DNA of 64,000 nt from Chitinophaga japonensis. GTDB taxonomy: Bacteria > Bacteroidota > Bacteroidia > Chitinophagales > Chitinophagaceae. The DNA lies in NCBI RefSeq assembly GCF_007830125.1, contig NZ_VLLG01000004.1, forward strand, positions 484,326 to 548,325, in the 5' to 3' direction. Every line of letters begins with the position of its first letter. Position 1 is the stretch's first letter. This document shows positions 18,739 to 28,335 of this stretch, in pieces. The notes under the pieces were generated by a model. It was not told where the DNA came from, searched no databases, and was given only the letters and a program-made list of their open reading frames with translations. The position numbers were made by a program, and so were the translations under genes.

Positions 18739-18767
18739 GTGAATGGTGAAAAGTTCACCTTTCACTA
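18739..18767. repeat. Heptamer inverted array G
   Basis: GTGAATG and GTGAAAA (18739-18752) are followed by the reverse complement of GTGAAAG GTGAAC (18754-18766). The stem is 12 bp with one mismatch and a 3-4 base loop. It lies directly after the stop codon of the minus-strand GH51 gene. Confidence 0.65.
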
Positions 18768-20750
18768 TTACTTATACGGCACCGCCACTACGTTCAGGGA
18801 AGCGGGGCCGGCAGTAACCCGGATGCGGTTGCGGCTGGCGCTGAGTGTTTGCTCCGCAGGCATGATTTGGCGCGGCGTGTCCAGGGTATTGATGTCCCCG
18901 GTATTGGGAGCGGTCAGCACCTGCTGCACCGGGGCCTGGCCGGCCGCTACCGCGCCTTCCAGCATCACGTTGAAGGATACAGGTCTGGAAGAAACATTGA
19001 CGATCCTGAGCAGTATCTTTTTGGCAGGAGCGTCTATCACCGCGCTGGCGTAAAGGCTGTCCTCACCGGCCAGCACCGCGCCATTGCGCAGCACCGGCAC
19101 CACCTGCGTGCCTTTGTTGGCGGAGAACAGTTGCTGCACGTAGTAGTTAGGCGTGCCAACTACCCGCAGGTTGTCGAACCAGATGAGGTCCGGGCGCCAT
19201 TGCCAGGCATCCACATGGGCAAATAAGGGTGCATAGGAAGCCATGTGCACCATATCGGCATTACGCTCCAGGCCGGTCATAAAAGCAGCTTCCGCCAGGG
19301 CGCTGCCCCAGGTATTGCGGCTTTCCGCCTCCTTCCCTTCCCTGGTATGGGCGGCATATTCCCCGGCAAAAATCTTAGGCCCTTTGCGGTCATAATGATC
19401 ATAGCGGCCGGCATTGGCCAGGAACCATTCGGGAGGCATATAGTAATGTTCATCAATAAAGCCGGCACGGCTGCCTTTCAGCTCCTTCCAGAGGTAATCG
19501 AACCTGGGGCCTTTGGAAGCGGGACCGGCACTGGCGATGAGCTTTATATCCGGGTATTTTGACAGGATGGCCTGCTCAAATACCCTGTAGCGCTCCACGT
19601 ACTGTGCATCCCACTGCTCATTGCCCACGCCCAGCATGGTGAGATGGAAAGGTGCGGGATGCCCCATGTCTGCACGCAGTTTCCCCCATTTGGTATTGGT
19701 ATCGCCATTGGCAAACTCGATGAGGTCCAGCGCATCCTGCACATAAGGGTCCAGCTCGTTCATGGCCACTACTTCGCCAGTGTTGTACTGGCAGGCCATC
19801 CCGCAGTTGAGGATGGGCAACGGCGCGGCGCCCAGGTCTTCTGCCAGTTGGAAATATTCAAAGAAGCCCAGCCCGAAGCTCTGGAAATAGTCCGGTGTGG
19901 AACGGTGCCTGAACTCGGTGTTCCAGCGGTTGATGATCAGCTTGCGCTCTTCCGGGCTGCCGACGGTTTTCTTCCATTGATAACGGTTGAGCAAATCTCT
20001 TCCCTCCACAATGCAGCCCCCGGGAAAGCGCACGAAGCCGGGCTTCAGATCGGCCAGCATCTGCACCAGGTCCGCCCGCAAGCCGCCGGGCCGCTGCTTC
20101 CAGGTATCCGCCGGGAACAGGGATACCATATCGACGTCTATTTCCCCTTCCCCGCTGAACAGTACCTGCAGCTTGCCTTTGGCAGCCGTAGCGGTAGCGG
20201 TGAGCACCGCTTTGTGCTGCCGCCAGTTGCCGCCAAAGCCGCTTAATGCCGCTTCTCCTATGTTTTCCCCTTTCTCGTTCAGCAGCACCAGCCGCGCTTT
20301 AAGACCGGCGCCGGCGGGCGCGGCGGCCAGCATGGAAAAATGGTATTGCTTTCCCTTTTCAATGCCTATGCCGCGGAAGCCTTCATTCGCCAGGCCATAA
20401 GCGCCGGCCGGCGCTTTTACGGTAATGCGGGCGTAACGGGGATTGTTGGCGTTATCTTCCCTGCGGTTAATGATCAGGATACTGCCGCCGGCGCTGTCCT
20501 GCTTCACTTCCTCCCAGCCCATCCGGGGCACGTCAAATTCAAAGGAACGGTTCTTAACCAGCTCCGCATACAGGCCGCCGTCTGCCGCAAAATTGATGTC
20601 CTCAAAGAAAACGCCCCACATGGTGGGCTGTATGGCTGCGCCGGGCTTGTTGACCTGTACGGTAAGCTGTTGCGGCGCCTGCGCATAGGTAGCGGTAAAA
20701 AAGGTGGTGGTAATGGCAACGGTGGCCAGCAGTTCTTTATAACGTGTCAT
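18768..20750 (-). CDS. Secreted alpha-L-arabinofuranosidase, GH51
   Basis: The start at 20750 (MTRYKELLATVAITTTFF) gives a signal peptide ending at TYAQA; the longer frame to 20810 lacks one. The core begins QPTMWGVFFEDINFAADGG, the typical GH51 opening. An N-terminal CBM-like beta domain precedes the catalytic barrel. The acid/base Glu is in MLGVGNEQWDAQYVERY, and the nucleophile is probably the Glu of KIFAGEYAAHT. The enzyme removes alpha-L-arabinofuranosyl side chains from arabinan or arabinoxylan and probably acts in the periplasm. It lies downstream of SusD on the same strand, separated by a terminator, so it may have its own promoter. Confidence 0.93.
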   Translation of the reverse strand: MTRYKELLATVAITTTFFTATYAQAPQQLTVQVNKPGAAIQPTMWGVFFEDINFAADGGLYAELVKNRSFEFDVPRMGWEEVKQDSAGGSILIINRREDNANNPRYARITVKAPAGAYGLANEGFRGIGIEKGKQYHFSMLAAAPAGAGLKARLVLLNEKGENIGEAALSGFGGNWRQHKAVLTATATAAKGKLQVLFSGEGEIDVDMVSLFPADTWKQRPGGLRADLVQMLADLKPGFVRFPGGCIVEGRDLLNRYQWKKTVGSPEERKLIINRWNTEFRHRSTPDYFQSFGLGFFEYFQLAEDLGAAPLPILNCGMACQYNTGEVVAMNELDPYVQDALDLIEFANGDTNTKWGKLRADMGHPAPFHLTMLGVGNEQWDAQYVERYRVFEQAILSKYPDIKLIASAGPASKGPRFDYLWKELKGSRAGFIDEHYYMPPEWFLANAGRYDHYDRKGPKIFAGEYAAHTREGKEAESRNTWGSALAEAAFMTGLERNADMVHMASYAPLFAHVDAWQWRPDLIWFDNLRVVGTPNYYVQQLFSANKGTQVVPVLRNGAVLAGEDSLYASAVIDAPAKKILLRIVNVSSRPVSFNVMLEGAVAAGQAPVQQVLTAPNTGDINTLDTPRQIMPAEQTLSASRNRIRVTAGPASLNVVAVPYK

Positions 20751-20828
20751 TTTGGTTGCGTTTTGTTTGGCATGTAGCCGAAAGGTACAACTATTCTTTT
20801 TATTGTACAAATGACACTTAATTTAAAA

Positions 20829-20959
20829 TTCCAAAAACCAAATTCCAAAAATCAAAATAACTACAAGGACTCAGCAACCATTTAAAACTGCTATTTATTG
20901 GGGCCCTGGCAGACTGGTTTGGGATTTGGAATTTGGGATTTGGAATTTGGTTTTTGGAA
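20829..20959. repeat. Heptamer inverted array A
   Basis: The right arm (20918-20959) is six heptads: TTTGGGA, TTTGGAA, TTTGGGA, TTTGGAA, TTTGGTT, TTTGGAA. The left arm (20829-20856) is TTCCAAA, AACCAAA, TTCCAAA, AATCAAA. The arms pair perfectly over 21 bp, or 25 bp with the flanking A and T runs, across a loop of about 90 bp. It lies between susD and the GH51 gene. Confidence 0.85.
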
Positions 20960-21000
20960 TTTTTTTAAAAAGCCCTGCCCGGGTAAACCGGTACAGGGCT
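20960..21000 (-). terminator. Rho-independent terminator of the susCD transcript
   Basis: The stem AGCCCTG (20971-20977) pairs with CAGGGCT (20994-21000), with an inner CCGG pairing. Read on the minus strand, a run of T follows. It lies 26 bp after the SusD stop. Confidence 0.75.
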
Positions 21001-21025
21001 CCTTTTATCAACACCTCACCTTTTT

Positions 21026-22504
21026 TTAGTTCACGTAGTTCGGGTTCTGTATCAGCACGCCTTTGCTGCGGTCTATTTCCTGCTGCGGCAACGGGAAATA
21101 GTAATGCTTGGGGCGCACAAAGGTGCGCGGCGCACCGCCTATCGGCTCCTGCGTACCATTATAGGTAAGCTTGGGCTTATTGTAGTAGGTGGTAATGTCT
21201 ATCAACTGCGCTTTGTCCCAGCGCATCAGGTCCTGGTGGCGCTGGTTCTCGCCGCTCAGCTCCACGCGGCGCTCGTGCATCAGCTCCGTCATACCGGCGC
21301 CGCTCACTGCAGGCAGGGCCGTGGAAGCGCGCCGGCGCACGGCATTGATCTCTGCATCCCCTGCGCCCGGGCCCAAGGTGCGGATCTTTGCTTCCGCTAC
21401 CAGCAGGTACACGTCTGCTGCGCGCAGCAACGGTGTTTTCATGGAATAATCCAGGCCGCCGGATTTCAGCCAGCGGCAGAACTTGCGGTAGTGGTAGCCG
21501 GTACCGGACAGGGAAGGATCGTAGGTAACTATTTCCGTGCCAATGTCCACCTGGTCGCCGGCCTGCATGATGCTCACCTCCTTGCGGGGATCGCCGGGCT
21601 CAAATTCATCCACCAGCCCTTTGGTGGGATAAAAGAAGCTCCATCCGCCCCAGGCGCGCGGCGCATGGTAGGTCACAAAGTCCGTATAGCCCCAACCGTT
21701 TTCGGACTGTACGGCAAACAGCACTTCGGAGTTATTGCCGGTGGCGGCGTTGAAATTGTCCACGTAGTTGGGCGCCAGCGCATAGTTGGCATTGTTCACC
21801 ACCATGCTGCCATATTCAATGGCATTGTCCAGCTTTTCCCAGTACATGTACAGCTTGCAGAGCAGGCCCCAGGCGGAGCCTTTGCTTACGCGCCCCTTGT
21901 CGCCGGCTTCGTAGGTCTCCGGCAGCAGGTTTGCGGCCTGCAGCAGGTCGGCTTCTATATACTGCCGCAGCGTATCGATGTTCACTTTGGGCTTGTTGTA
22001 GTTGTCATTCAGCACATCCTCTTCCGTGATAATGGGCACTTCGCCATACAACACCATCAGGCGCCAGTAGGCAAAGGCGCGCAGGAAATGCGCTTCGCCC
22101 AGGCAGCGGTCCTTGATGGCGGGATCAATATCGGTAATGTCCGGGATGTAGATCAGGGCATTGTTGGCGCGGCTGATCTGCTCATACTTCCATCTCCAGC
22201 CCGTTCTTACGGAAGGCGTGGAAGGATCATAGGTAAAATCCTCTATGGCCTGGTCATAGCCGTGGTCCCCGCCCCGCACCTGGTCGTCGGAGCAGTTGTC
22301 GAACACGAATTCCCGGAAGCCGGTATACTCCTCTTCCAGCAATACGTTGTAGATGCCGGTGATGCCGTCCAGCGCATCGCTCTGGTTGCGCCAGTAGTTG
22401 CCGGTAGTGTAATTGCCTTTGGGCTCCACGTCCAGCACGTTGCAGGCGCCCATCAGCAGTAGCGCGGCGCTGCATAGCAAGGATATATATTTCTTAGGTT
22501 GCAT
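21026..22504 (-). CDS. SusD/RagB-family outer-membrane lipoprotein
   Basis: This 492-residue protein has a lipoprotein signal (LLMGAC, lipid on Cys) followed by NVLDVEPKGNYTTGNYWRNQ, typical of SusD N-termini. The rest follows the SusD helical plan, with the late conserved block ELMHERRVELSGENQRHQDL close to the C-terminus. SusD proteins sit on the cell surface, lid the SusC channel and bind the glycan. The stop of susC lies 19 bp before its start, so the two form one operon. By context the ligand is probably an arabinose-containing oligosaccharide. Confidence 0.96.
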   Translation of the reverse strand: MQPKKYISLLCSAALLLMGACNVLDVEPKGNYTTGNYWRNQSDALDGITGIYNVLLEEEYTGFREFVFDNCSDDQVRGGDHGYDQAIEDFTYDPSTPSVRTGWRWKYEQISRANNALIYIPDITDIDPAIKDRCLGEAHFLRAFAYWRLMVLYGEVPIITEEDVLNDNYNKPKVNIDTLRQYIEADLLQAANLLPETYEAGDKGRVSKGSAWGLLCKLYMYWEKLDNAIEYGSMVVNNANYALAPNYVDNFNAATGNNSEVLFAVQSENGWGYTDFVTYHAPRAWGGWSFFYPTKGLVDEFEPGDPRKEVSIMQAGDQVDIGTEIVTYDPSLSGTGYHYRKFCRWLKSGGLDYSMKTPLLRAADVYLLVAEAKIRTLGPGAGDAEINAVRRRASTALPAVSGAGMTELMHERRVELSGENQRHQDLMRWDKAQLIDITTYYNKPKLTYNGTQEPIGGAPRTFVRPKHYYFPLPQQEIDRSKGVLIQNPNYVN

Positions 22505-22522
22505 AGTATTCAGTTTAACGGG

Positions 22523-25500
22523 TTAGAAGTTAAGCGTTGCGCCGAAGGTAAAGCTCCTGGCCTGCGGGTAGGCCGCTACGTCCACACCGCGCTGCCGGTT
22601 GCCGTCATTGTTATTGGGATATCCCAGTATGGGCGACAGGCCGGTATAATCCGTCAGGATAAACAGGTTCTGCGCGGCTACGTACACGCGTATATCGGAA
22701 ATGCCTGAACGTCCCCAGAGTTTGGCTGGTATGGTGTAGCCCAGCGAAGCGTTCCGCAGCGAGAAGTAGCTGCCGTTCTCCACAAAGCGGTCAGACACCC
22801 GGTTATTCTGGTTGTCGCTGTCCAGCGTCATCAGCGGCACGGTGTTGCTGGTGCCTTCGCCATGCCAGCGGTCCAGCATTTCGGCGTACATGTTATACGG
22901 GTAGGTAGGGTCGGTACCCTGCATGCGGTCTGCATTGTACAGCTCCACGCCTGCTACGCCGGTAAAGGACAGGCTGAGGTCAAATCCTTTGTAGCTGGCC
23001 CCGGCCTGTATGCCGTAGGTAACATCAGGGTTCGGGTCGCCCAGGTATACGCGGTCGTTCTCATTCACCATCCCGTCGCCGTTCACGTCCAGGAAGATCA
23101 TGTCGCCGGGACGGATGCTGCCCCTACGGTCGTCGTTGGCGATGTTGGGGTCCCGGTTGATCTGCTCCTGCGTCTGGTATACGCCGCCTGTTTTCCAGCC
23201 ATAGAAAGAAGCGATGGGCTGTCCTTCATAGGTGCGGGAAATTTCCGCGCCCTGGCGGCCGTATTCCGTGGAGCCGATAAAAGTGCCTTCCTCGTACAGC
23301 CGGGTCACCTTGTTCTTAATGAAGGAAGCGTTGGCGGCGATATTGTAGGTGAAATCCTTGTTGCCGCCCTGGTAGCTCAGCTCCAGCTCCAGGCCGCGGT
23401 TGCTCATCTGGCCGATGTTGCGGTCCGGTATACCGGAGGTGCCGTGCAGGTCCAGCGCGGGCGCCGGCACCAGCATGTCGCGGGTATTCTTATTAAACCA
23501 GGTGATGGTGGCGTTCAGCCTGTTTTCCAGGAAGCCCAGCTCCATGCTGATATTGGTCATTTCCGCCTTTTCCCAGGTAATATCCGGGTTGGCCAGGCTG
23601 GAGTTCCAGATGCCGGTGTAGGGCTCTCCGCCAAAGGAGTATTGCCGGTTGCGGGTAATGGGCGCCAGGTACTGGAAATCGTCCACGTTCTGGTTACCCA
23701 GTTGTCCCCAGCCGCCGGTCACTTTCAGGTTGCTGACAAAAGGCACGTTTTCCTTAAAGAAGGTTTCGTCTGACACACGCCAACCCAGGGAGAAAGCCGG
23801 GAAATACCCCCAGCGCTTGCCTTCGGGGAAACGGGAAGATCCGTCTGCGCGGAAGGTGGCGGTGAGCAGGTATTTATCCTTATAGCCGTAAAAGCCGCGC
23901 ACAAAGCCGGAGGCCAGGGCGCTTTCCGGGTTATAGTTGCCATTGATGGCACGATAGTCGTTACCGTTATCCAGCACGCGCTGGTCTGCAGACTCGTCGT
24001 TCAGCCCCCAGCTTTCGGCCCTGAAGAAGTAACCATTCTGGGTTTGCACGGAGTAACCACCGGTAGCGGTTATACGGTGCTTGCCGGCCAGCAGCTTGTT
24101 GTAGGTAAGAAACACCTCTCCCAACTGGGAGCTGTTGCTCTCGCTGCGGTTCCATAGCTGGGCCTGGGCGCGGGTACGGGTCTGGTCCAGCACCCGGGGC
24201 ACAAAGCTGTACTGGTTAAAGATGCTGCCGTCAAAACCGTAGTTGCCGCGGAGGGTCAGGCCTTCCATGATCTCCAGCTCCGCATACACGTTACCTAACA
24301 GGCGGTAGTTCTTGTCCCAACCGTCGCTGGTTTCGGAGGTGAACACCGGGTTGTTGATATCGCCCAGCTCATTGCTGGCTTTGGAGGAGCCATAGCTGCC
24401 GTCCTCGTTATGCACGGGAATGGCCGGGTTAAAACGCAGGGCGCTGAAGAGCAGGCCGGTCTGGGTGGAGTAAGTATCAAAGCCCCAGCTTTCCTTGTAG
24501 GTGAGCTGTATGTTCTCCCCTACCTTGAAGCGCTTGCCCAGCTTGTGCTCGGAGTTGATGCGCACGGAATATCTTTTGAAATAGCTGTTCTCCACGATGC
24601 CTTTTTCATCATAATAGCCGGCGCTGAACATGTAGTTGGAGGTGGCGTTACCGCCCCGCAGGCTTACGTCTGCATTGGTAACCTGCCCGGAGCGGAGGAT
24701 GGCTTTCTGCCAGTCCGTGCGCTGTACGGCATAGTAAGGGTCCTGCCAGATGGGATCAATGGCCACGCCGTCGTTGGTATAGCGCTCCTGTTTCAGCATC
24801 ACCAGGTCCGGCGCGGTGAGCAGCGGGATATGGCGGATGGCGTTGGACACGCCGTGGTAAACATTCACGGAGGCGCGCAGCTTTTCGTTATAGTTGCCTT
24901 TCTTGGTGGTGATCAGGATCACGCCGTTGGCCGCCCGCGTACCGTAGATGGCGGAGGAGGAGGCGTCTTTCAGTATCTCCATGGAGGCGATATCATTGGG
25001 ATTCACATCGTTGATGCTGCCGGCGGGCACCCCGTCGATCACTACCAGCGGCTCCGCGTTGTTGATCGTACCGGTGCCGCGTATGCGGATGCTCGGCGTA
25101 CTGCCCGGCGACGCATTGGAACGTACGATGTCCACGCCGCTGGCCCGTCCCTGCAGGGCCTGGGCCGCATCGCTCACGGGCAGGTTCTGGATATCGGCGC
25201 CTTTAATGGAAGAAATGGTGCCGGTTACGTCGCGGCGGGTCTGGGTACCGTAACCTACTACCAATACTTCGTTCAGCCCCTTGCTGGCAGCTTCCAGGGC
25301 CACGGTAATGTTGGACTGCTGCCCGATGGTGAAGGTCTGTGGCCGGTAGCCGAGGTAGGAAAAGCTAAGGGCCTGCACGCCGGCAGGCACCTGCAGGGAG
25401 AAACGGCCGTTGCCGTCCGTTACAGTACCGCCCTGGGCGCCCTGCATGGTGATGGTCACCCCCGGCAGCCCGGTGCTGTCTGCTGTACTGGTCACCTTAC

Positions 25501-25591
25501 CGGTGATCACACGTTGGGCCAGCACGGTGCTCACGCACAGGCATAGCAATAGCGCGAGGAAGCCAGGCTTCCAAAAGTAAATTTTCTGCAT
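22523..25591 (-). CDS. SusC/RagA-family TonB-linked outer-membrane transporter
   Basis: This 1022-residue protein has a signal peptide (LALLLCLCVSTVLAQ), a carboxypeptidase-like regulatory domain (VITGKVTSTADSTGLPGVTI), and a plug with the SusC signatures VVGYGTQTRRDVTGTISSI and TRAANGVILITTKKG. The 22-strand barrel ends in FTFGATLNF. It imports oligosaccharides with energy from TonB/ExbBD and forms a complex with the SusD encoded next. No anti-sigma or hybrid regulator precedes it; the AraC regulator near 31 kb is the closest candidate. Confidence 0.97.
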   Translation of the reverse strand: MQKIYFWKPGFLALLLCLCVSTVLAQRVITGKVTSTADSTGLPGVTITMQGAQGGTVTDGNGRFSLQVPAGVQALSFSYLGYRPQTFTIGQQSNITVALEAASKGLNEVLVVGYGTQTRRDVTGTISSIKGADIQNLPVSDAAQALQGRASGVDIVRSNASPGSTPSIRIRGTGTINNAEPLVVIDGVPAGSINDVNPNDIASMEILKDASSSAIYGTRAANGVILITTKKGNYNEKLRASVNVYHGVSNAIRHIPLLTAPDLVMLKQERYTNDGVAIDPIWQDPYYAVQRTDWQKAILRSGQVTNADVSLRGGNATSNYMFSAGYYDEKGIVENSYFKRYSVRINSEHKLGKRFKVGENIQLTYKESWGFDTYSTQTGLLFSALRFNPAIPVHNEDGSYGSSKASNELGDINNPVFTSETSDGWDKNYRLLGNVYAELEIMEGLTLRGNYGFDGSIFNQYSFVPRVLDQTRTRAQAQLWNRSESNSSQLGEVFLTYNKLLAGKHRITATGGYSVQTQNGYFFRAESWGLNDESADQRVLDNGNDYRAINGNYNPESALASGFVRGFYGYKDKYLLTATFRADGSSRFPEGKRWGYFPAFSLGWRVSDETFFKENVPFVSNLKVTGGWGQLGNQNVDDFQYLAPITRNRQYSFGGEPYTGIWNSSLANPDITWEKAEMTNISMELGFLENRLNATITWFNKNTRDMLVPAPALDLHGTSGIPDRNIGQMSNRGLELELSYQGGNKDFTYNIAANASFIKNKVTRLYEEGTFIGSTEYGRQGAEISRTYEGQPIASFYGWKTGGVYQTQEQINRDPNIANDDRRGSIRPGDMIFLDVNGDGMVNENDRVYLGDPNPDVTYGIQAGASYKGFDLSLSFTGVAGVELYNADRMQGTDPTYPYNMYAEMLDRWHGEGTSNTVPLMTLDSDNQNNRVSDRFVENGSYFSLRNASLGYTIPAKLWGRSGISDIRVYVAAQNLFILTDYTGLSPILGYPNNNDGNRQRGVDVAAYPQARSFTFGATLNF

Positions 25592-25772
25592 GGTGGAAAG
25601 ATGAATGGTAATAAAACGATTTAGCTATACGACTATAAAAAATGCCAGCGCTGCATTCTTTGAAAAACTGACGATTTACATTAACATAACTGCTCTTAAA
25701 ATGGTAACGTGATAAGTTCGCATTGTTCCCTTTCCCCTTTTAGTGCTGCTTCACTAAAGGTACTTTATGCAA

Positions 25773-25780
25773 CAAAACTA
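25773..25780 (-). promoter_or_regulatory. Possible -7 element upstream of susC
   Basis: CAAAACTA on the plus strand reads TAGTTTTG on the minus strand, matching TAnnTTTG. No -33 TTTG lies at the usual distance. It would give a leader of about 175 nt. Confidence 0.35.
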
Positions 25781-25840
25781 ATATAATAGGATTTTAACTA
25801 TATGAGATACTGCATTAACGCTGTGTTAAGAATAGCCGTA

Positions 25841-28234
25841 TCATAAACGCAGCAGCTTGAAGGTGCCGGCCGTTATTTTCCGGTTTTCATCCCGGACCTG
25901 CAGCAGGTACAATCCTTTGCCGGGTATGCCGCTGGTAGTAATGAGCTCCCTGCCGCTACCGGTTATCCGCCTGCTCATGACCAGTTTTCCCTGCTGGTCA
26001 AACAACTCCAGGATATACGTGGACGAAGGCTCCAGGCCCGACAGCGTAAACTGCTGGTCAAACGGGTTGGGCCAGGTGCGGAGCGCTGCCGGCCCCTCCT
26101 CCCTCTCCGTAGTGGCGGAAAGGAGCTTCCCCTGTGCATTGAGCTGGAAAGGCGGCCAGGGCACAATGGCGAAATACCGGGAAAGACTGACAGTATCCAG
26201 CGGGTGGGTGAAGGTAACGCGGAGCGTGTGCGCACCCGGAGCATAAGCCGCAGGGTCCAGCAAAAAGGTATGGTCCGCCGCTACGGGTAGCGGAGCGGCG
26301 TTATCCACCTGTACGCGCACCGTCGTGTGCCAGCGGTCCGGCGGGTAGTTCACGATCCATATGCGGGACGGAGCGGCGTTACTGAGGTAGAGCGGCTGCA
26401 GCGTTCTGACAGCGGGGGGCGCATCCAGCACCGGGTATATGTGCAGGACCGCCGCGGTATCGTAATTTGTCCAGGCGCTGCCGTTAAATGCTTTCCACTG
26501 GAAGGTATCCACTCCTGCAATGCCGGCTTTCGGCGTGTACACCAGGCTGTCCAGCTCCGCCAGTGTAAGCTCGCGGCTTCTCTCATAAAAAACGGCCTTC
26601 CCGCCTACGGTCAGCTTGCCGTAAGGCGGCAGGGCGGTAATGCTGACCCGCTGTAACCGGCCGCTGTAATGCTGCACAAAATCATCTGCGGTAAAATGAA
26701 TGGGCGTACCGGCCAGCGTATTTTTATCAAAAGGCCGGATGCTGTCCATAGGCGGCGCAGGGCTCACCTGTATGTAGATTATGGTGTCATTGGTCCAGGA
26801 AAGGCCGTCGTAAGCCCGCCATGCTATGGTGTCCCGGCCGGTAAAGCCGCCGTAGGGGCTGTACTGCAGGCTGTCCAGGTCGGCCCGGGGAATACGGTAA
26901 TTACTACCGGCATTGATCACCCGGTTGTCTTTGGCCACCAGCACGCCGTGCCTGGGCAGTTCGGTAAAATATATCATAAGCAACTGCCCTTTACCGGTAT
27001 CGGGTCCGGTATAATGCTGTATGAAGTCTTCTTCGGTAAAGCGCACCCGTGTTTGCGGCAGCGTCTTCAGCTCAAAGGGAAGTATATGATGATCGAAAGT
27101 GCTATCAATATTTACTTTATAAACGGCATGCTCACCGCTGGATGTAATGACCCAGCCGCCATCTGCAGCATACATATGTGACCTCACCCTGTTGTAGCTG
27201 TCGTCAAAGATCCTTTTGATCACGGACCCGTTCCGGGAGAAATAGTAAAAACCCAGGGTATCCCGCGCTTTGGCGCTCACCGCCATGTTGCCTGCCGTAT
27301 CCAGCGCTGCTATGCCGGCGGCGCCAAAAGGGCTGGTAGCGCCTTTTACATAAGCCAGGTCCCGCCGCATGCCCTGCCGGTCCCTGGACCAGATCCAGAA
27401 CTCGGGATTGGGATACCAGGGAAACACCGGCCGTACACCCGCCATATACCCATTCCTCATTTTGGGAGCCGCATCAGACACCGTGTATTCACCATTGGAA
27501 ACAGACACCACCAGGTCAATGGTATCGGCTGGTGCTGTTCCGTCATCCAATACCAGCGAGGCGATCTCTCCCTCCAGGTTGCTCACATAGGCGATATGCT
27601 CCCCATCCGTGCGGGGATAAAAGAAATCTATACCGGGTGTATTTGTATCGGTTACCAGGGTTTTTACGCCATTCCTGTATTTATAAACGGCCTGGTACTT
27701 CGTGTATACCACCAACCCGTTCCCGGCTACAACAGCCTCCCTTACGTTACTATCCAATACTGCCTGCTGCCCGGAAGCCAGGTCTCTCAGGAAGAGCTTA
27801 AAATGGGCAGCCGTATCATAATGCAGCCATATCGCATAATTGCCCGCCGCCTGCATGTTGTAGGCGATGCTGTCCAGTAATGACAACGTTCCCTCGTGCC
27901 ATTCGTAGACAAGTACCGGCTCACTGTAAGGAAAGATCGGACCGGTATTACTATTAGCAGTAAAAACAGCGCCGTAAGGCGTCAGCTTCACATAAGGAGC
28001 AGGATAACCATCGCTTAGACGCCGGTTAAAAGGGATCAGGGTAGCCGCCCCGGTGGATACATCCATGATATGATAGATGGAATCCCCTTCTTTGGACAGG
28101 AACACTTTGTTGTACCCATAGTCCATGATAAGGGTGCTGTCCGGCACGGTCAAAATCCTGGTCAGCAAAGGATTCTGGGCATAGGCGGCATGGCCTGCCA
28201 GGAGCAAAAGCAGGCAATAGTAGATTTTTCTCAT
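25841..28234 (-). CDS. T9SS-exported protein with cadherin-like tandem domains
   Basis: This 797-residue protein has a signal peptide (MRKIYYCLLLLLAGHAAYAQ). The first about 370 residues look like a beta-propeller. Two tandem cadherin/Ig-like domains follow; each holds an FTxxDFxQHY motif and ends in W-x-A-[YF]-[DN]-G-x-[SA]-W-T-N. The C-terminus is a type A sorting domain (LRTWPNPFDQQFTLSGLEPS and FKLLRL at the end), which directs export through the type IX system to the surface. It lies upstream of susC on the same strand with a 250-bp gap. Its role is unknown; glycan or protein binding is inferred. Confidence 0.85.
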   Translation of the reverse strand: MRKIYYCLLLLLAGHAAYAQNPLLTRILTVPDSTLIMDYGYNKVFLSKEGDSIYHIMDVSTGAATLIPFNRRLSDGYPAPYVKLTPYGAVFTANSNTGPIFPYSEPVLVYEWHEGTLSLLDSIAYNMQAAGNYAIWLHYDTAAHFKLFLRDLASGQQAVLDSNVREAVVAGNGLVVYTKYQAVYKYRNGVKTLVTDTNTPGIDFFYPRTDGEHIAYVSNLEGEIASLVLDDGTAPADTIDLVVSVSNGEYTVSDAAPKMRNGYMAGVRPVFPWYPNPEFWIWSRDRQGMRRDLAYVKGATSPFGAAGIAALDTAGNMAVSAKARDTLGFYYFSRNGSVIKRIFDDSYNRVRSHMYAADGGWVITSSGEHAVYKVNIDSTFDHHILPFELKTLPQTRVRFTEEDFIQHYTGPDTGKGQLLMIYFTELPRHGVLVAKDNRVINAGSNYRIPRADLDSLQYSPYGGFTGRDTIAWRAYDGLSWTNDTIIYIQVSPAPPMDSIRPFDKNTLAGTPIHFTADDFVQHYSGRLQRVSITALPPYGKLTVGGKAVFYERSRELTLAELDSLVYTPKAGIAGVDTFQWKAFNGSAWTNYDTAAVLHIYPVLDAPPAVRTLQPLYLSNAAPSRIWIVNYPPDRWHTTVRVQVDNAAPLPVAADHTFLLDPAAYAPGAHTLRVTFTHPLDTVSLSRYFAIVPWPPFQLNAQGKLLSATTEREEGPAALRTWPNPFDQQFTLSGLEPSSTYILELFDQQGKLVMSRRITGSGRELITTSGIPGKGLYLLQVRDENRKITAGTFKLLRL

Positions 28235-28335
28235 AAAGACGGTATTGAGGGTAAATGACCATAGGGGGCGACAAATATGAGCTAAGCGATATGGTTGTGC
28301 CTGGCTGACGGTTTCCTACCTGGGAAAAAATACAA

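Noticed and set aside
20829-20959. CRISPR array
   Set aside because: The units are 7 bp, contiguous and without spacers, and no cas genes are nearby.
21104-22462. Plus-strand open frame of 452 residues
   Set aside because: It is antisense to SusD and has no conserved motif.
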